From Cynocephalus volans (taxonomy: Eukaryota; Chordata; Mammalia; Dermoptera; Cynocephalidae): a DNA stretch of 64,000 nucleotides. A program made the position numbers and the translations under genes. The stretch spans positions 158,025,490 to 158,089,489 of the forward strand of contig NC_084462.1 in the NCBI RefSeq assembly GCF_027409185.1, given 5' to 3'. Shown here in pieces: positions 1-13,500 of this stretch (position 1 is its first letter; each line of letters starts with the position of its first letter). The notes below the pieces were generated by a model. It did not search any database. It worked only from the letters and a program-made list of their open reading frames with translations, and was not told the DNA's origin.

Positions 1-262
1 TGTAGTCATTATTTCAAAGGCCAATAACACATAGCTGAAGAAGTTAGATGAAAATTTTCTTAGCTCTTATTATTTCATAATAATAATGAGATTGAAATTA
101 AATGAGCCATAAATACTCAAGAAGCTAAGAAAAAGAACCACAATATAAGCCAAAAGAAAGGAAGGAACTAATTAAAGATAAAAATGGAAATGCTTATATT
201 AAAAAAGAATAGCTCAATAGAATTAATAAAACCATGAGTTGTTATTTTAAAAGTTCAATAAA

Positions 263-441
263 GGGCCAGCCCGTGGCTCACTTGGGAGAGTGTGGTGCTG
301 ATAACGCCAAGGCCACGGGTTCAGATCCCTATATAGGGATGGCCGGTTAGCTCACTTGGGAGAGCGTGGTGCCGACAACACCAAGTCAAGGGTTAAGATC
401 CCCTTACCAGTCATCTTTTAAAAATAAAATAAAATAAAATA
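263..441 (+). mobile_element. t-SINE, dimer
   Basis: Two tRNA-Ile-like units (gtggtgctgataacgccaag, then gtggtgccgacaacaccaag) and an A-rich (TAAAA)n tail. Flanked by imperfect aaagttcaataaa / aaaggtcaataaa. Confidence 0.9.
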
Positions 442-1635
442 AAAGGTCAATAAAATAGACAAGCTTCTAGCGAATTTAACAAAGAAGGATTTAAAAAACA
501 CATACATGATCTCAGAAACGCAAAGTAAGATGTAATCCAATGAGATTATTTTTAAAAGAAAATATAAAAGTACATCTTAATGCCAACAAACTTGAAATCT
601 AGATTAAAAAATGAAATATTTTTCCTCAGAAGATACGAATTACTAAAATTGACTCAAGAATTAGTAAACCTAAATATATCATAAACTAGAGAAATTTAAA
701 AGGTAATCAAATTTCAACTTCCTCCCTCACCCCCAAGATATTTGGGCCAAATGGATCTACAGTTAAGTTCTGTCAGGGAGCTTCCAGGTTTGTGAACGCA
801 TGGAGATGCTGGGAGGGTGGCATACCCAGAGAGGGCATGGAGGCTCCTTGTACCCCTCCCCACCGCCCATACCTTGTCCTGGGCATCTGTTCCATTTGGC
901 TGTTCCTGAGTTACTCAGTCACACCAGGAAAACCTGATGGGCTAACCCTGGTTGCCAGAGTTCAGATAGAGTTTGTAAAATCTTACAAGGATAAAAAAAT
1001 GAAGACTACATCTGCAACATGCATGAGTTTATAATAGATTTTGAATATGGCAGGATGAATTTTCCCATTTTCATCAAGATCTTGGTAAATCAATAATGGG
1101 CAGACCCCATGGAATAGATCTGTTCACGTTGAGAAGTTCACTTGCCATGCTGGGAAAGAATGGAATGGAGGAAAGAAGTTACAAAAGCCTTCATGGTGCC
1201 AGATCACAGAGTGGAAACTCAGGGTTACTCAAGACCTCCAGAGAACTGTAATCTGGACCTGGTATTCTCTCCTCATTGTTTTGCATCGTTCTTGGAGTAA
1301 TCACAATCAGCCCAAGAGATTAATGCCTGACTTTCAAATTAAGAGGGCAGGCCCCAGAGTATTGCCCACCTATTTTGCTGAGCTAGATGCCCATATGCCC
1401 TGCAAAGTACACAGTAAACATTCAAGTGTTGTTAATAATCTTCAGGAAATCTATAATTTCTTTGTAACTTAAACTGCTCCAAAACATAGTGATAAAGGAT
1501 TAACACAACCTTGATACCAAATTTGAAAACTACAGACCAATTTCACTTTTGAATATAGATGTAAATGTCTTAAATAAAATGCAAGAAAAACAGATCTGGA
1601 AGTGTATTAAGTAGGTTTTTAAGAATGCAAGGAAA

Positions 1636-1760
1636 AAGCTAGCCAGTTAACTTAGTTGGTTAGGGCACAGCCTTATAACACCAAGGTCATGGATTCTGAT
1701 CCCTGTACTGGCCAGCCACCAAAAAAAAATAAATAAATAAAAAATAAAACAAACCAAAAA
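1636..1760 (+). mobile_element. t-SINE, monomer
   Basis: One tRNA-like unit with boxes A (agttaacttagttggttag) and B. Perfect 15-bp duplication aagaatgcaaggaaa at 1621-1635 and 1761-1775. Confidence 0.9.
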
Positions 1761-1979
1761 AAGAATGCAAGGAAATTTTGATAGGAAATCTGTTTATGTA
1801 GTTCACAACATTAATTAAATATCACAACAGTAATTAAAGGAGGAAAGAAACATGATAATCTTATGCTTAAAAAGAGAAACATAAATTTTGACATTATTAC
1901 CGATTTTTTAAAAACTTGGTTAGAGTAAAACTAGGACAAGTAAATTAGGACTGGTAAACTAATGGAGGGAAGCTCTTTT

Positions 1980-2590
1980 TATTCTGATTATGGAAAATTT
2001 TAAACAACCAAAAATAGAAGAGTGTAATGAAACTCCACATGCCTGTCACCCAGATTAAATAGTTTTCAATTTATGGCTAATCTTGTTTCACCCATAGCTC
2101 CACCTCCATTCCTTTATCCCCATCTATTGGATCATTGCAAAGCAAATCCCAGACACCATATTATTTGACACATAGCTTTTTGAGTATGAATCTCTAAAAA
2201 TAAAGACTCTATTTTTATAAAATTCACCATAATTCTAATTCCTTAATATCATCAACTGTGTGGCCTCATTTTTAAAAATACTTGGTTATTTGAATCATGA
2301 TCCAAACAAAGTCTATTAATGCATTTTGGTTAATATGAACTTTTAAGTCTTTTTTTTTTAATCTGTAAGCTTTCCTCCCCCACCCCCCTTTGCAGTTTAT
2401 TTGTTGAAGAAATTGGGTTGTTTGTCCTATAAATTTCCCACATTCTGGATTTTGCTGATTACATCTCATGGTGTCATTTTACACTTTCCTGTCACTTGAA
2501 TTCCCTGTAATAAGGTAATTAGATTTAGAGACTTGATCAAATTAAGGTACAATGTTTTGGAGGGAAGAATACTTCATCTGTGGCTATTTA
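1980..2590. repeat. Old interspersed repeat, family not identified
   Basis: atttatggctaatcttgttt, aagcaaatcccagacaccat and tttgctgattacatctcatg are phrases of a widespread ancient mammalian repeat that I cannot name with confidence. No coding signal. Confidence 0.5.
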
Positions 2591-2914
2591 TTTTCATCCA
2601 GAAACACATTGTGTTTCCTTTTGCAGTGTTAAGACTGAATAGCAAATTCAGCCTTATATAAAGTTCAGCCTTGTTATAAAGTTCCCCCTTAACTTTTCTC
2701 CTACTGTTGCCTAGATCCATTATTTCATTAGAGGTTACAAAATGATATTCTATCTTTCCTTCTTCATTTAAGAAGAAACTTTTAAACTTGATAAATAATA
2801 CCAGAAGCCAAAAGCAAATATCCTCTTTAATGATTTAACATTAAAAACATAGCCTACTTTCAAATTCATTTGTCACAGAAAATATTAGTAGCAATTATCT
2901 TTGAATAATGGAAT

Positions 2915-2975
2915 GACTTTTTTTTTTTTTTTGGCAGCTGGCTGGTATGGGAATCTGAACACTTGACCAAAAATG
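2915..2975 (-). mobile_element. t-SINE fragment
   Basis: Poly-T followed by ggcagctggctggtatggga, the reverse complement of the 3' third of a monomer; the 5' part is missing. Confidence 0.6.
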
Positions 2976-4299
2976 GAATTTGAGGTAAGGGACACTTTCA
3001 CTTTTTACTGTATACATTTCCGTTGATATGCTTTTTACCAAAAACACATTACTTTAGCTGTTTTTTTAAAAGTTCACATAAAAGAGTATATGTGTGAGAA
3101 GGGTTAAGATTATTTTGAAAAATAATAATGAAGGGAACTTGCCCTATCAGATAGATAACAAAACACATCTATACATTATACACTACAGTTGTTATGGCAT
3201 GGGAATAGAAAAACAGGTCCACAGTTCAGAATAGGGTGCAGGAATATATCCGTGAATATATCACAGATTAGCAAATAAAAATGATATTTCAAATTGGTAG
3301 GAAAAGGATTAGCTACCTTATAAATAGTGTTAGGAAAACTGGCTTTCCAAAATGAATAAAAGATATTTAAAATCTCAAATTGATTATCTAAATACTAAAA
3401 AATAAAATGCTAGAAAAAGTATAGAATATCTTAGGGTAAGGGGGTTCTTTATAAGGATGACTTGAAACCCTGAAGCCATAAAGTAATTTGACAAGTTTTA
3501 CTACAAAAATTAGCATCTTCTGAATAGCAAAAGATACCAAAAAGAAATAATAAATAGGAAAACTATTTCCAATACACATAACAGAGGGTTACTATTCCTA
3601 CTAAAACTTCCTGCAAAACAATAACTGAAATCAAACAGTCCAAAAGAAAAATAGGCAAAGAAGATAAAGTGAGAATGAGAAGGAAGACAAGGGTAACAAG
3701 CTTGGAAGCTGGAAAGAATATGGACTAGTAATAGCACTGATCCTACATGGGAAAGCTGAATCCCAAGTCAGCAGTGAGAAAAGCCAGGACACCATCCATC
3801 TACATCAGAGCACCCACAACAGACTCAGGAAGTAGGACCAAGTGCATCTAGAAATGGGGATAAGAAGCAGCTGAAAACAGGATGTTTAGTTGAAAACCTT
3901 AAAAATAAGAGAGACACCCGGATACCCTACCCAATGCTGTCCCTCTCCCTCCCCAACAGAAAGTTTTTCTCTGGCGAGGGTTAAAAAGAAAGTCTCTGGA
4001 CAGGAGGACAATAGGTACTGTTGAGGGCAAGGATATCATACTGAAATGAGGGAAAATAAAGGGAAAAAAACATGTATTGGATAAGACATTCTCCCCCACT
4101 CCCAGCCCCTGCAGCTTTCTTTCCCCAACTTGGGTACCAAAAAGCTGTCAGCCAGTTATATTTCTTCTAGGCAGGAAGATATACAGGTGTATGTCTTCTA
4201 AGCAGGGTCTTCTGAACCACCAAAGAGAAAAAACTTAAAGATACCAATATCCATGGTTTCCAAGGAGACAGCTGACCAAATCATTCTGTAGTAAAGACC
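2976..4299. other. Non-coding intronic stretch
   Basis: AT-rich, only short chance frames (up to 75 codons). No exon, RNA gene or clear repeat seen. The missing NOXRED1 last exon was looked for here and in the rest of 1-6853 without success. Confidence 0.5.
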
Positions 4300-6413
4300 A
4301 CAGTAGCAAACTCAGTTTCCAAGCAACTTTGTCGTAACCAGGATCTTAAATATGAGCAAACAGTCAAGGTTCAACACATATCTGAAGAACGCCTCTAAAA
4401 TGGATGATACAGTCCAAAACAAATGACCAGAAAACAACTTGGGAGAAACAAACTACCTAAATAAGAAAAAAACCCCAGTAACTTATGTTCTCAAAGTGAT
4501 AAGAAATGGTATTACGTAATGAAATGATAGCAGGATGCTTCATAAAAAAAGAATATATAGACACTTTTAAAATGCTTTGCAATTGAAAATATGATAGCAA
4601 AACAAAATATTATGCTATCAAAATATGGGAGAAAATCTCTCAGAAATCAGAGCAAAAAGACAAAGCTACTGAAAATAGGAAAGATAAAGAAAATCAGAGG
4701 ATCAGTCTAGGAGGTCCAACATTTGACTAATAAAATTATCAGAAAGAGGTAAAAGAGAAAACAGGGGAGGGGAGGAAATTATCAAAGACATAATTGGGAA
4801 TATTGGAGAATTTAGATTGCAAAGACCCACTTGAATGTGCTATTTCTTTTATGAGTGGCGGTTACATGGGTATTTGCTTTGTAATAATCCATTAAACTGT
4901 ATATTTCTGGATTTATGGAATATGTACTTTTTCTGTGTATGTGTTATATTTCACAATTTTTAAAAAAAGTTAAGGGAAAAAAAGGCCCATCAAGTGTTCA
5001 ACCATGAATTAAGATAGACTCAAATCACAGCACATAAGATTTCAGGATACTGAGGTCAAAAGATCCTATAAGTTTCCAGAGAGGACAGAAACAGGCAAAG
5101 GATCAAGAATTAGAACGGCACTGTAACTCTCAATAGCAACTCTAGAAGATGAAAGACAATGGAGCAATCCCTCAAGATTCTGAGGGAAAATTATTTCCAA
5201 CCTAACGTTATAGCTGGCTATGTTCTCAATAAAATATTAGGTTAGAATAAAAATATTTTCAGACATAAGGAGTCTTTAAAAATTACTTCCAATGCATACT
5301 ACAGGACATGTTCCACCAAAATGAAGGAATAAACCATGATGGAGGAAGAGGGATCCAGGAAACAAGTGATCCAACATAACAGAGAAGTGAGAAGAATCCC
5401 CAGGATAATGGAGAAGAAAAATCCCCAAAATGAAAATCTATCATAGGCCCAGAGAATAAGGTGTCCACTGGTGATTGGAATACAAAAGGTAAGAGAGAAG
5501 GAAGAATCAAAGATTACCCGCAGGGTTCTGGTTCAAGTAATTTGGTAAAGCAGCATGTAATCAGACAAGCAACGCTAGAAGAGCAGTGTATGAGCAAATA
5601 TGCTTTAGGACATGTGGAATTTGGGCGGAGCTGGCGAGTTTACACTTAGGGGCAGCATTGACATCTAGGCTAGAGTCACGTGCTGCCAGCATAAAGATGG
5701 CAACCGAAGTCCCCAAAGTGGAAAAGATCACCCAGGAACAAAGTACAGAATAAAAAAAGAAAACAGAGGGCCTGGGATAGAGCCCTGAAAACTCCCAAAT
5801 TTAAGGGTAGGGCAGAGGAGGAGCTAGCAAAAGAGGGACCAGAGAAACAGGAAGAAAATAGGAGTATGTAAGGGATTATGAAAGCCAAGAGAAGAGATTG
5901 TTTCAGGAAGGATAGCTTGTTCAATAGTCATAGTTGAAAAGGATTAAAGTGTCGAGTGAATCTGGTGACATGGAAATCACTGATAATGAGCAACAATTTT
6001 GAGTATTAGATGATCAAAAATTAAAAAGACTGTATAGTTATCAAGCTATAGAGAAATGGCACTCATACACTATTGGTGAAAATGTAAATGAGCACCACAT
6101 TTTGGACAAGCAATTTGGAAATGCCTGTCAAACATAAAATATATACACCCAGATATTCTTCCACATACTTATCCAACAGAAATACCAGTACAAGTGTGCA
6201 ATGTAAGTACGAGACTGTTTGAAGCAGCCCTTTATGCAAAATATGGGGCAGGGGGAAAAAACTACATCTCTATCAAGTGGAGATAGAGTGAATAAATTTA
6301 ATTAAATAAATGCAGCCAATAGATGCCTATGCAGCTGCTCATAAATGAAGTGGATATGATTGCACTAACATAGAATAGTATCTGCAATATAGTAAGTGAA
6401 AAAGCAGTGTGTG

Positions 6414-6467
<54 letters not shown>

Positions 6468-6500
6468 GTTCCCATGTTTCTAACACTATTTACAGAAATA
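4300..6500 (+). mobile_element. Old LINE (HAL1/L1-like) relics
   Basis: Several blocks look LINE-derived: a 3' end (ggcggttacatgggtatttg, about 4860-4960), an ORF2-like block (ttatagctggctatgttctc, about 5200) and another at 6040-6400 (tacactattggtgaaaatgt). Whether they are one element is not clear. No gene seen. Confidence 0.45.
6408..6466 (+). repeat. Compound (GT)n(TA)n(TG)n(TA)n microsatellite
   Basis: Alternating TA and TG blocks, nearly palindromic in layout, beside MITE copy A. Confidence 0.95.
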
Positions 6501-6528
6501 AGTATGCATACACATTATAAATACTTAT

Positions 6529-6610
6529 GATGAGACTTCAAAAATTTCATGGAAATATTTGTATTATTTTTTAATTCTATTTTTCCATGAACTTTTTGAA
6601 GTACCCTCAT
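6529..6610. mobile_element. Palindromic MITE, copy A
   Basis: Left arm acttcaaaaatttcatggaa pairs with right arm ttccatgaactttttgaagt across about 25 AT-rich bases. The ends lie next to TA, as with Tc1/mariner elements. Confidence 0.6.
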
Positions 6611-6853
6611 ATAATGACAATATACATATATGTTTGTAAATAGGTAAAAAGACAAAAATATAAAAACTGTTAGAGGTAAAATCTATGAATTGAGATTTGG
6701 GAGACAAAGGAAGGCTTTCACTTTTTTACCAAAGTTTTGACAAAAATAACACATTTTTGTTTTTAAAGAGAACATGAAAGGACAAAAGGAAAAGTGTCTG
6801 CTGAGACAGGAGTATGAGAAAAATTAGAATGGCCAGCTGTCTGACCGCCTTAC

Positions 6854-7076
6854 CTGTTCTGAGACAGGTTCTTGACATAGGCTTTGCTGACAAAATTTGT
6901 TAACTGAAATTTTGGGCAAGATGCTGTGTCTTTCTCACAGTCTTCAAAGTGCACAGAGAGAAATAGTTCATTCAGAAACCGCAGCGCTTGTGAGTGGGCC
7001 ACATTGCTTGCTGTGCAGATGTTTAGGGCTGCATAAAACACTCCCTCCAACCACTTGATATTGAGGATTATTCCCC
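6854..7076 (-). CDS. NOXRED1: NOXRED1 coding exon 5 (last exon visible)
   Basis: Completes codon 229, codes residues 230-302 ([20 protein letters not shown] ... [12 protein letters not shown]) and two bases of the next codon, then a GTAAG donor at 6853. The good donor shows that at least one more exon follows downstream, at lower coordinates or off the window. Confidence 0.92.
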
Positions 7077-7532
7077 CTACACATCAATGAAAAAGTAAAT
7101 ATCAGTTAGGCCTATTAAAAATGAGTTGCAGGGAACCAAGACAGTTTAGTATCATGTACCTTGAGATAAGCAAACACTATTCTTTCTTAGGCCAAGAGCC
7201 CTATTTCTGCCCTTTATAACACATCATGTGTTTTCCATACGAAAGAACAGATAAGACTCGTACAGACATTGCTAATGGCAAAAGTGCCTCTAGAACGGCC
7301 CATGCCAGTAAGAAAGAACTGGTGAAAACTGCAAGGTTAGAACAGGGAAAAGCCATTTTAGTCCCAGACTTTGCATCCTCCTGTTTAAGTAAGCTATCTC
7401 CTCTGGTTGTTTCCAGTTTATCCTTAAAGGGTCCAAATAATCAGGCTTCTAAAGGGTCCAAATAATCAGGCTTCTCAGCTCTCCCTAATAAAGGATGCTT
7501 TTTAACACTGAAGACTGTTTCTTTACAAAACC

Positions 7533-7585
<53 letters not shown>

Positions 7586-10500
7586 TTTAATAAGATAGCA
7601 ACAGACCAAAGGGAAGGTAATTTTCAAAAGAATGCCAGAAATATGGTTAAACATTACCAGCAGGACTGTAGGGGCAGGTCGCTTGAAGAATCACAGGATC
7701 TTGGAGAGCAGCTGTGATTTTCTTATTGGCCCCCCAGATGTTAACAAAATTCTGAACACAGTGATATTGAGGCCGCAAGATATTGGTGTGGTTCAGTAGT
7801 AGTTTCAACCTGGAAGTAAAGCCATCAAGTCAGGGAATGCAATGCCAAGACTGGAATAAGCACAATTTAATCCATTGAGTTCACATCCATCCCCAGCAAG
7901 AGACTCCCTGCACAGCACTGCTCAGAGGCAGACTCAGGTTTGGGTCTGCACTGAGCACACTGACTAGTTGAACTGTTCATCTGACCACCTAACAAACACT
8001 TATTGAATGTTATCATGTGCCAGGCACTGGGCTAAACACTACGGGTACTCAAATAATATTTGACACATGCTTTCAGTAACTTTTCATGTTGTTGACTGGT
8101 AGTTTCTCTTCTCATTGATGCACAAGGGGAATACTATTCAGCTTCGACGAGTGGGTGGCCGTGTTCTTTTGCAGTTCTAAACATTTGTACAACAAAGAAA
8201 ATGTCCCGCCCCCAAGTGCTGCTGTGGGAAAGTGGGGAAGACATAGCAATGTTAGCTGGGTCCTCTGCAGATCAGACTGCTTCCTCCTTACTATTGGGAA
8301 TGACCAACACCAAGAAGTAGGGGCTACGGTGGAGATGGGAGGCAGAAGTCAGAAGAGACAAAGCAGTTCTGCTAGTTCTCTTCTCACCCTAAAAAGATAC
8401 CTGGGTAGTGGAGTGGTAGCTACAAAGCTGTACACAGTGCAGGTCTTCTTAAGGTTGTTTTGAATTTCTAAGCAGATATTAGGCAGCTGAGATGGCAAGC
8501 AGCAGAGGAATATCACGTTGGCCCAACCCACCAGATAAGAGTTATGGTAAAAGCATTGGACCCCCAGTTTCTGGAGCTCATCTAAGAGGGATAAAGGAAG
8601 ACAGAAAGAGCACAGTACAAAGAAGTTTGATTTGAACTATGGGAAGAAGTTGATCATTATTTTATCTCAGTAAATCGACCCAAGTCTTGTTACCACACAA
8701 ATCAGAAGATATGCCCACATACCATCTAAAAATCATGCAGCAATTCCCTAAGCTCAGTACTAAAGTAGCTGGTGCCACTGCAATGCTTGAGATTATAAAA
8801 TAATTCATCTTTATCTTACTTTTAGAACAAATGCTGGAATTTTTCAAACTTTTTTTAGGAAGAAAAAAATCTTAAAGAAGACTTCTGCTCCAATTTACTG
8901 AAGGTTTATCATGTACCAAATAATGTACAAATATATTCATGATCGAAGGTAATCCTCACAAGGACTTTATGAGACAGAGACTAGAATTATCTTCATATTA
9001 TAGATGAGGAAACTGAGCCTTCAAGAAGCTATGTGACTTGCCCAAAGTTACACAGCTCACTGGGTTCAGTTGGTTGGAAAGACTAGGAGCATAGAATAGT
9101 ACAGAACAGAGTCTGAGAGGAGTTTGGAAAGATTCAACAGTTTCTGTAAAGTATACATAACTTAATGTTAATAAGATAATTATAAATGTAGAAATGTGAC
9201 AACTCACATGGTTGCATAAGAACACTCACTGGCAGTTAATCATTTCATTGGACTTATTGCAACATGGGTTTTCAAAAGTAAGAATTTAAAATGTTCACTC
9301 ACATCTGATAATATGTTACTGTGGATTAAATGTGCCCCCAAAACTCATTGAAACTTAATCTCAATTGTAACAGTGTTAAGAGGATGGGAAATCCTATTAT
9401 GGTAACTGAAGGGCAGGGCCTTTAAAGGTTCAGTCAAGGACTGTATCCTTGTGAATGGATTAATCCAGTGATGGTTTAATGGACGGTCATGGGCGTGGTT
9501 ATGATGGCTTTATAAGGAGAGCAAATGAGAAACTTAACTCTTGCTCAGCCCATTCGTGTGACACCCTGTGTTGCTGTAGAGCCCATAAGAAGGCCCTAAC
9601 CAGATGTGTTCCCTGGACTTTGGACTTCCTGGTCTCTAAACTGTAAGAAATAAATTTTATCTCTTTATAAATTACCCACTTTCAGGTCTTCTGTTTTAAA
9701 CAACAGAAAATGGACTAATACATATGTTTCAAGTGTTACTGGAAAACAGAATATGACAGATTTTGGAGAGGTGAGTTCTCATCTTAACCACCAAGAGTAC
9801 ATGACAGATGTGATGCTAAGGTTATCTGGATTCTCATAAACCTGAAAGATAGGACAAAGAAGAAAACAGGCACGTCCATCATTCTTTCATGTGTTTTCAT
9901 TCTTTTTGTGTGCATAGAAGCTAATGCTAAGCATTGTGAATTCTTGCTTCCTTACACAACACACAGTGATATTTTAAAACTGTAATTTTACTACTAATAA
10001 ATATATTGCTTCCCAAAGAATATATGTAATGTATTAGTCCATTTCTGTTGCTAATAACACAAATACCTGAAACTGGGTGATTTATAAAGGAAACAAAATT
10101 TATTGCTTACAGTTTCTGAGGCTGGGAAGTCCAAAGCCCAGGAAACGTATCTGGTGAAGTCCTTGGTGGTGGCGACAGTGATTCAGGGATCTCACATAGC
10201 AGAAATAGTGGAGCAGAGACAGAATTCCATGTGTTCTCCTTTTAAAGCCCTCAGAACCACACCCCTGACCACCATCATTAATCCATTCATTAGGGCATAT
10301 ACCTACAATCTAATCCCTTCTTCCATGCCCCACCTTTCAATTATCATAATAGGGTTTCCCACCCTCTTAACACTGTCACAGTGGGGGCCAAATTTCCAAT
10401 ACCTGGAACTTTGGGGGACATGATTTAAGCTTGAATAAGTTTGGGAAGGCATTCAATCCATGGCATGTACTGTATTAAATATCATATCTACTAGCCCTAT

Positions 10501-13500
10501 TGCTAGGATTAAGAAATATGCCTCAAGTGGTTAAGATTTCTTTTTAAGTTTCCTTAATATAGAAAGAACATTTACAAATCAGTAAGAAAAATACAGGCAA
10601 CTGCAACAGAAAAAATGGGCAAAAGCAACTAAAAAAGGCAAAAAACCTATGAAAAACATTTAACTCGTTTAGTGATCAATGAAAGACATATTAAAACAAG
10701 AAAAATTTAAAAGTCATATTAAAATGGTGATGTTGAAAATGATTCCCAGTATTGACAAGGGTGTAGTGAAATGGGTGTTTTCACAAAAGGCTGGTAAAAT
10801 TTATACCTGAACAAACTTTTTTGAGGTCAATTTGAAAAAAACATATTAGAAGTTTCTTTAAAAATTAAACATAGCACATGACTTAACCATTTTACTGGCA
10901 GGTATTTCTACCCATGAAAAATGAAATCAGTTGCCCACATGAACACTGTGTACAAATGTTTACAGCAGCTTTAGTTGTAACAGCCAAAAACTGGAAACAA
11001 CACAAATCAACAGATGAATAGATAAACTGAGGAATATTCATGTAATGAAATACTACTCAGGAATAAAAAGGATACTGATACATGAAACAACTTGGATTTA
11101 TCTAAAATAATTATGCAGAGTGAAAGAAGTCAGACCAAAAGAAGAACAGTTTAATTCCACTTACATAAAATTCTAGAAAATACAAACTAACCTATGATGA
11201 CAAATCAGATCATTGGTTTTTTGGGTGGGAAGTGCAGGAAAGTAGAGAGAGATTACGAAGGGCAAGAGGCCACTTCTGGGGGCGATGGATACTATTGATG
11301 GTTTCCCAGGGGCACACATGTGTCAAAACCTCAACTTGTACACTAACTATGTGCGATTTATTGTATATAAATAATATCTTAATAAAGTTGTACCTATTCT
11401 CTGATCTAGTAATTTTATTTTGAAAATTATGTACAAAGAAGTCCAACTAAATAAGGCACAGTTATATAAATTATGGTATGTCCATACTTTGGAATACTAT
11501 ACAACCTTAAAGTCATTTTTTTACATTAAAATGCATCTCTACTGAGGCTGTCCAGTTAGCTCAGTTGGTTAGAGCATGGTGCTGATAATGCAAAGATCCA
11601 GGATTTGTTCCTGGTGCCATAAGAACAAAAAAAAAAAAAGAAAGAAAAATAAATAAATAAATAAATAATCTCTATTGATGTAATTAAATTTTAAGTCTTC
11701 AGAAGAAAACAGAGAAAGGGAGAATGGTGCTAGGTATCTGGTGCTCCCAGCCACTGTCCTGGCAAGCCCACCCTGCTGGGGAAATGCAGGGGAGTGCTTT
11801 CAAAGGCTGTTGGTGGCACTTCTACCTGTAGGATAGCAGAGAGACTTAAAATTATTTTGAAGGATGTTAAATAACGATATGGGAATATGCTCATGACACG
11901 TTAAATGAGAAGAGCAGGATATAAACAACTACGTACAGTATCAGCTACTGATATAATTAGAGGAAAAAATGGAAGGAAATGATATAGGTAGTTTTTATTT
12001 TCTTCTTACAGAGTAATTTTCCAAATTTTCTACAATATATATTATATTACTTTACATTATTACTGAAGTATAATTTACGTGAAGTGCAACACACAGATGT
12101 GAAGTATACAGCATGATCAGTTTTGACAAATGCATATACCCATTTAACTCACACTTCTCTTAAGATACAGAACATTTCCATCTCCCCAGCTCCCTTGGGT
12201 CCTTTCTCAGTCTATCTCCCCAGAAGTAATCATTGTTCTGATTTTCTATCACCATAGATTAGTAAATGAAATCATTACAAAACATTTTTTAAAATTCAGT
12301 AAATGTTATTTTTTAAAAAAATATAAGGCCTAATGCAAATGTTTAAAATTGTTTAATACCCACCAGACTTAAACTGATCTAATTAGAAGATTTGAACTCT
12401 TACGGAAAGCTTACTTGTATCAAAGACCCAGAAAGATAATTCACAACCAAGGGCACAGGGAGGAGAGATAAATATAAAACATTTAAGTGGAGAAGAAAGT
12501 AGTTTTAAGGAACAAATCAAAAAGCCAGCTTTCTAGCTTTTCTTAGGGCTAGCAAGCTGAGAACTCAGCATGCTGCACGCAGGGATTCATCTTTGAAGGG
12601 CACCCTTTCAAAGTAGCCTCGTCAACACCTAAACAGCACAACCGAGCCTCTTTCTACCACACACTGCTCCTCACCCAGAGCCTCTGGCCTCCTAGTGGAG
12701 ATCCTCAGGCTCTCAGCAGGGATTGGGACAAGCTGCAGCAGTGCATCAGCCAGCTGCTTCCCAAGGTGGCCCCCTCCAATGATGCCCATCTTTAACTCCT
12801 CGTCAGGAGTATCCAAATCAAGTGATCCAGTTGAGGAACATCTGGAACTTTGATTCTCACGTAATGATTTTCTGGAAAATGAACAGACACATGCATAAAT
12901 ACATGCAAACGCTGTAGCTCTTCTTAACTGTCAACCTCTGATGCTCTTTGCTTAAACTTTCTCATATGGAAGTCTGGTGGCACATTAAGAGGCATTTCAA
13001 TTGTGTACCATTTATCCAGCCTCACTAAATAGTGAAATGTTCTCTTGAGTGAATTTTCCAGAAATTAAAGTATACCTCTTTTCTTTTCTTCTTCTTTTTT
13101 TTTTTGGTGTCTGGCTGGTACAGGGATCTGAACCTGTGACCTTGGTGTTACAAGGCTGTGCTCTAGCCAGCTAAACTAACTAGCCAGCCCCCAAAGCATA
13201 CCTCTTTTCAAGGGACCAAACTTGTTTAAAACATTTTTAAATGAACACTTTTTGGTTACATTGTTACGTTTCCCTGCCTTCTTAAACACAAGGTCTGAAT
13301 TTTTCATCATTTCATTGACTCAAGACCATCACTGTGAGCACGCACTGCTATACATCATATACTGTAATGTATAACACATTTGGGGCCAGTTCTTTCACCT
13401 TTTGTTTGTTTTCTGGGCAGAGAGCTGTCAATTTTTTTTATTGTGTTAAAAAAAACATAAAGCTTACCATTGTAACCGTTTTTAAGTGTACAGGACAGTA

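Noticed and set aside
792-1034. 80-codon frame near the left edge, tested as the NOXRED1 last exon
   Set aside because: Wrong strand, no likeness to the NOXRED1 C-terminus; cattaggctgttcctgagt-type wording suggests an old repeat.
6298-6486. Short minus-strand frame rich in HTHTH and IYIY
   Set aside because: Translation of a TG/TA microsatellite.
11546-11620. Possible tRNA-Ile gene
   Set aside because: The unit has anticodon-arm and T-arm mismatches, an A-rich tail and target-site duplication. It is a SINE, as are the other tRNA-like hits.
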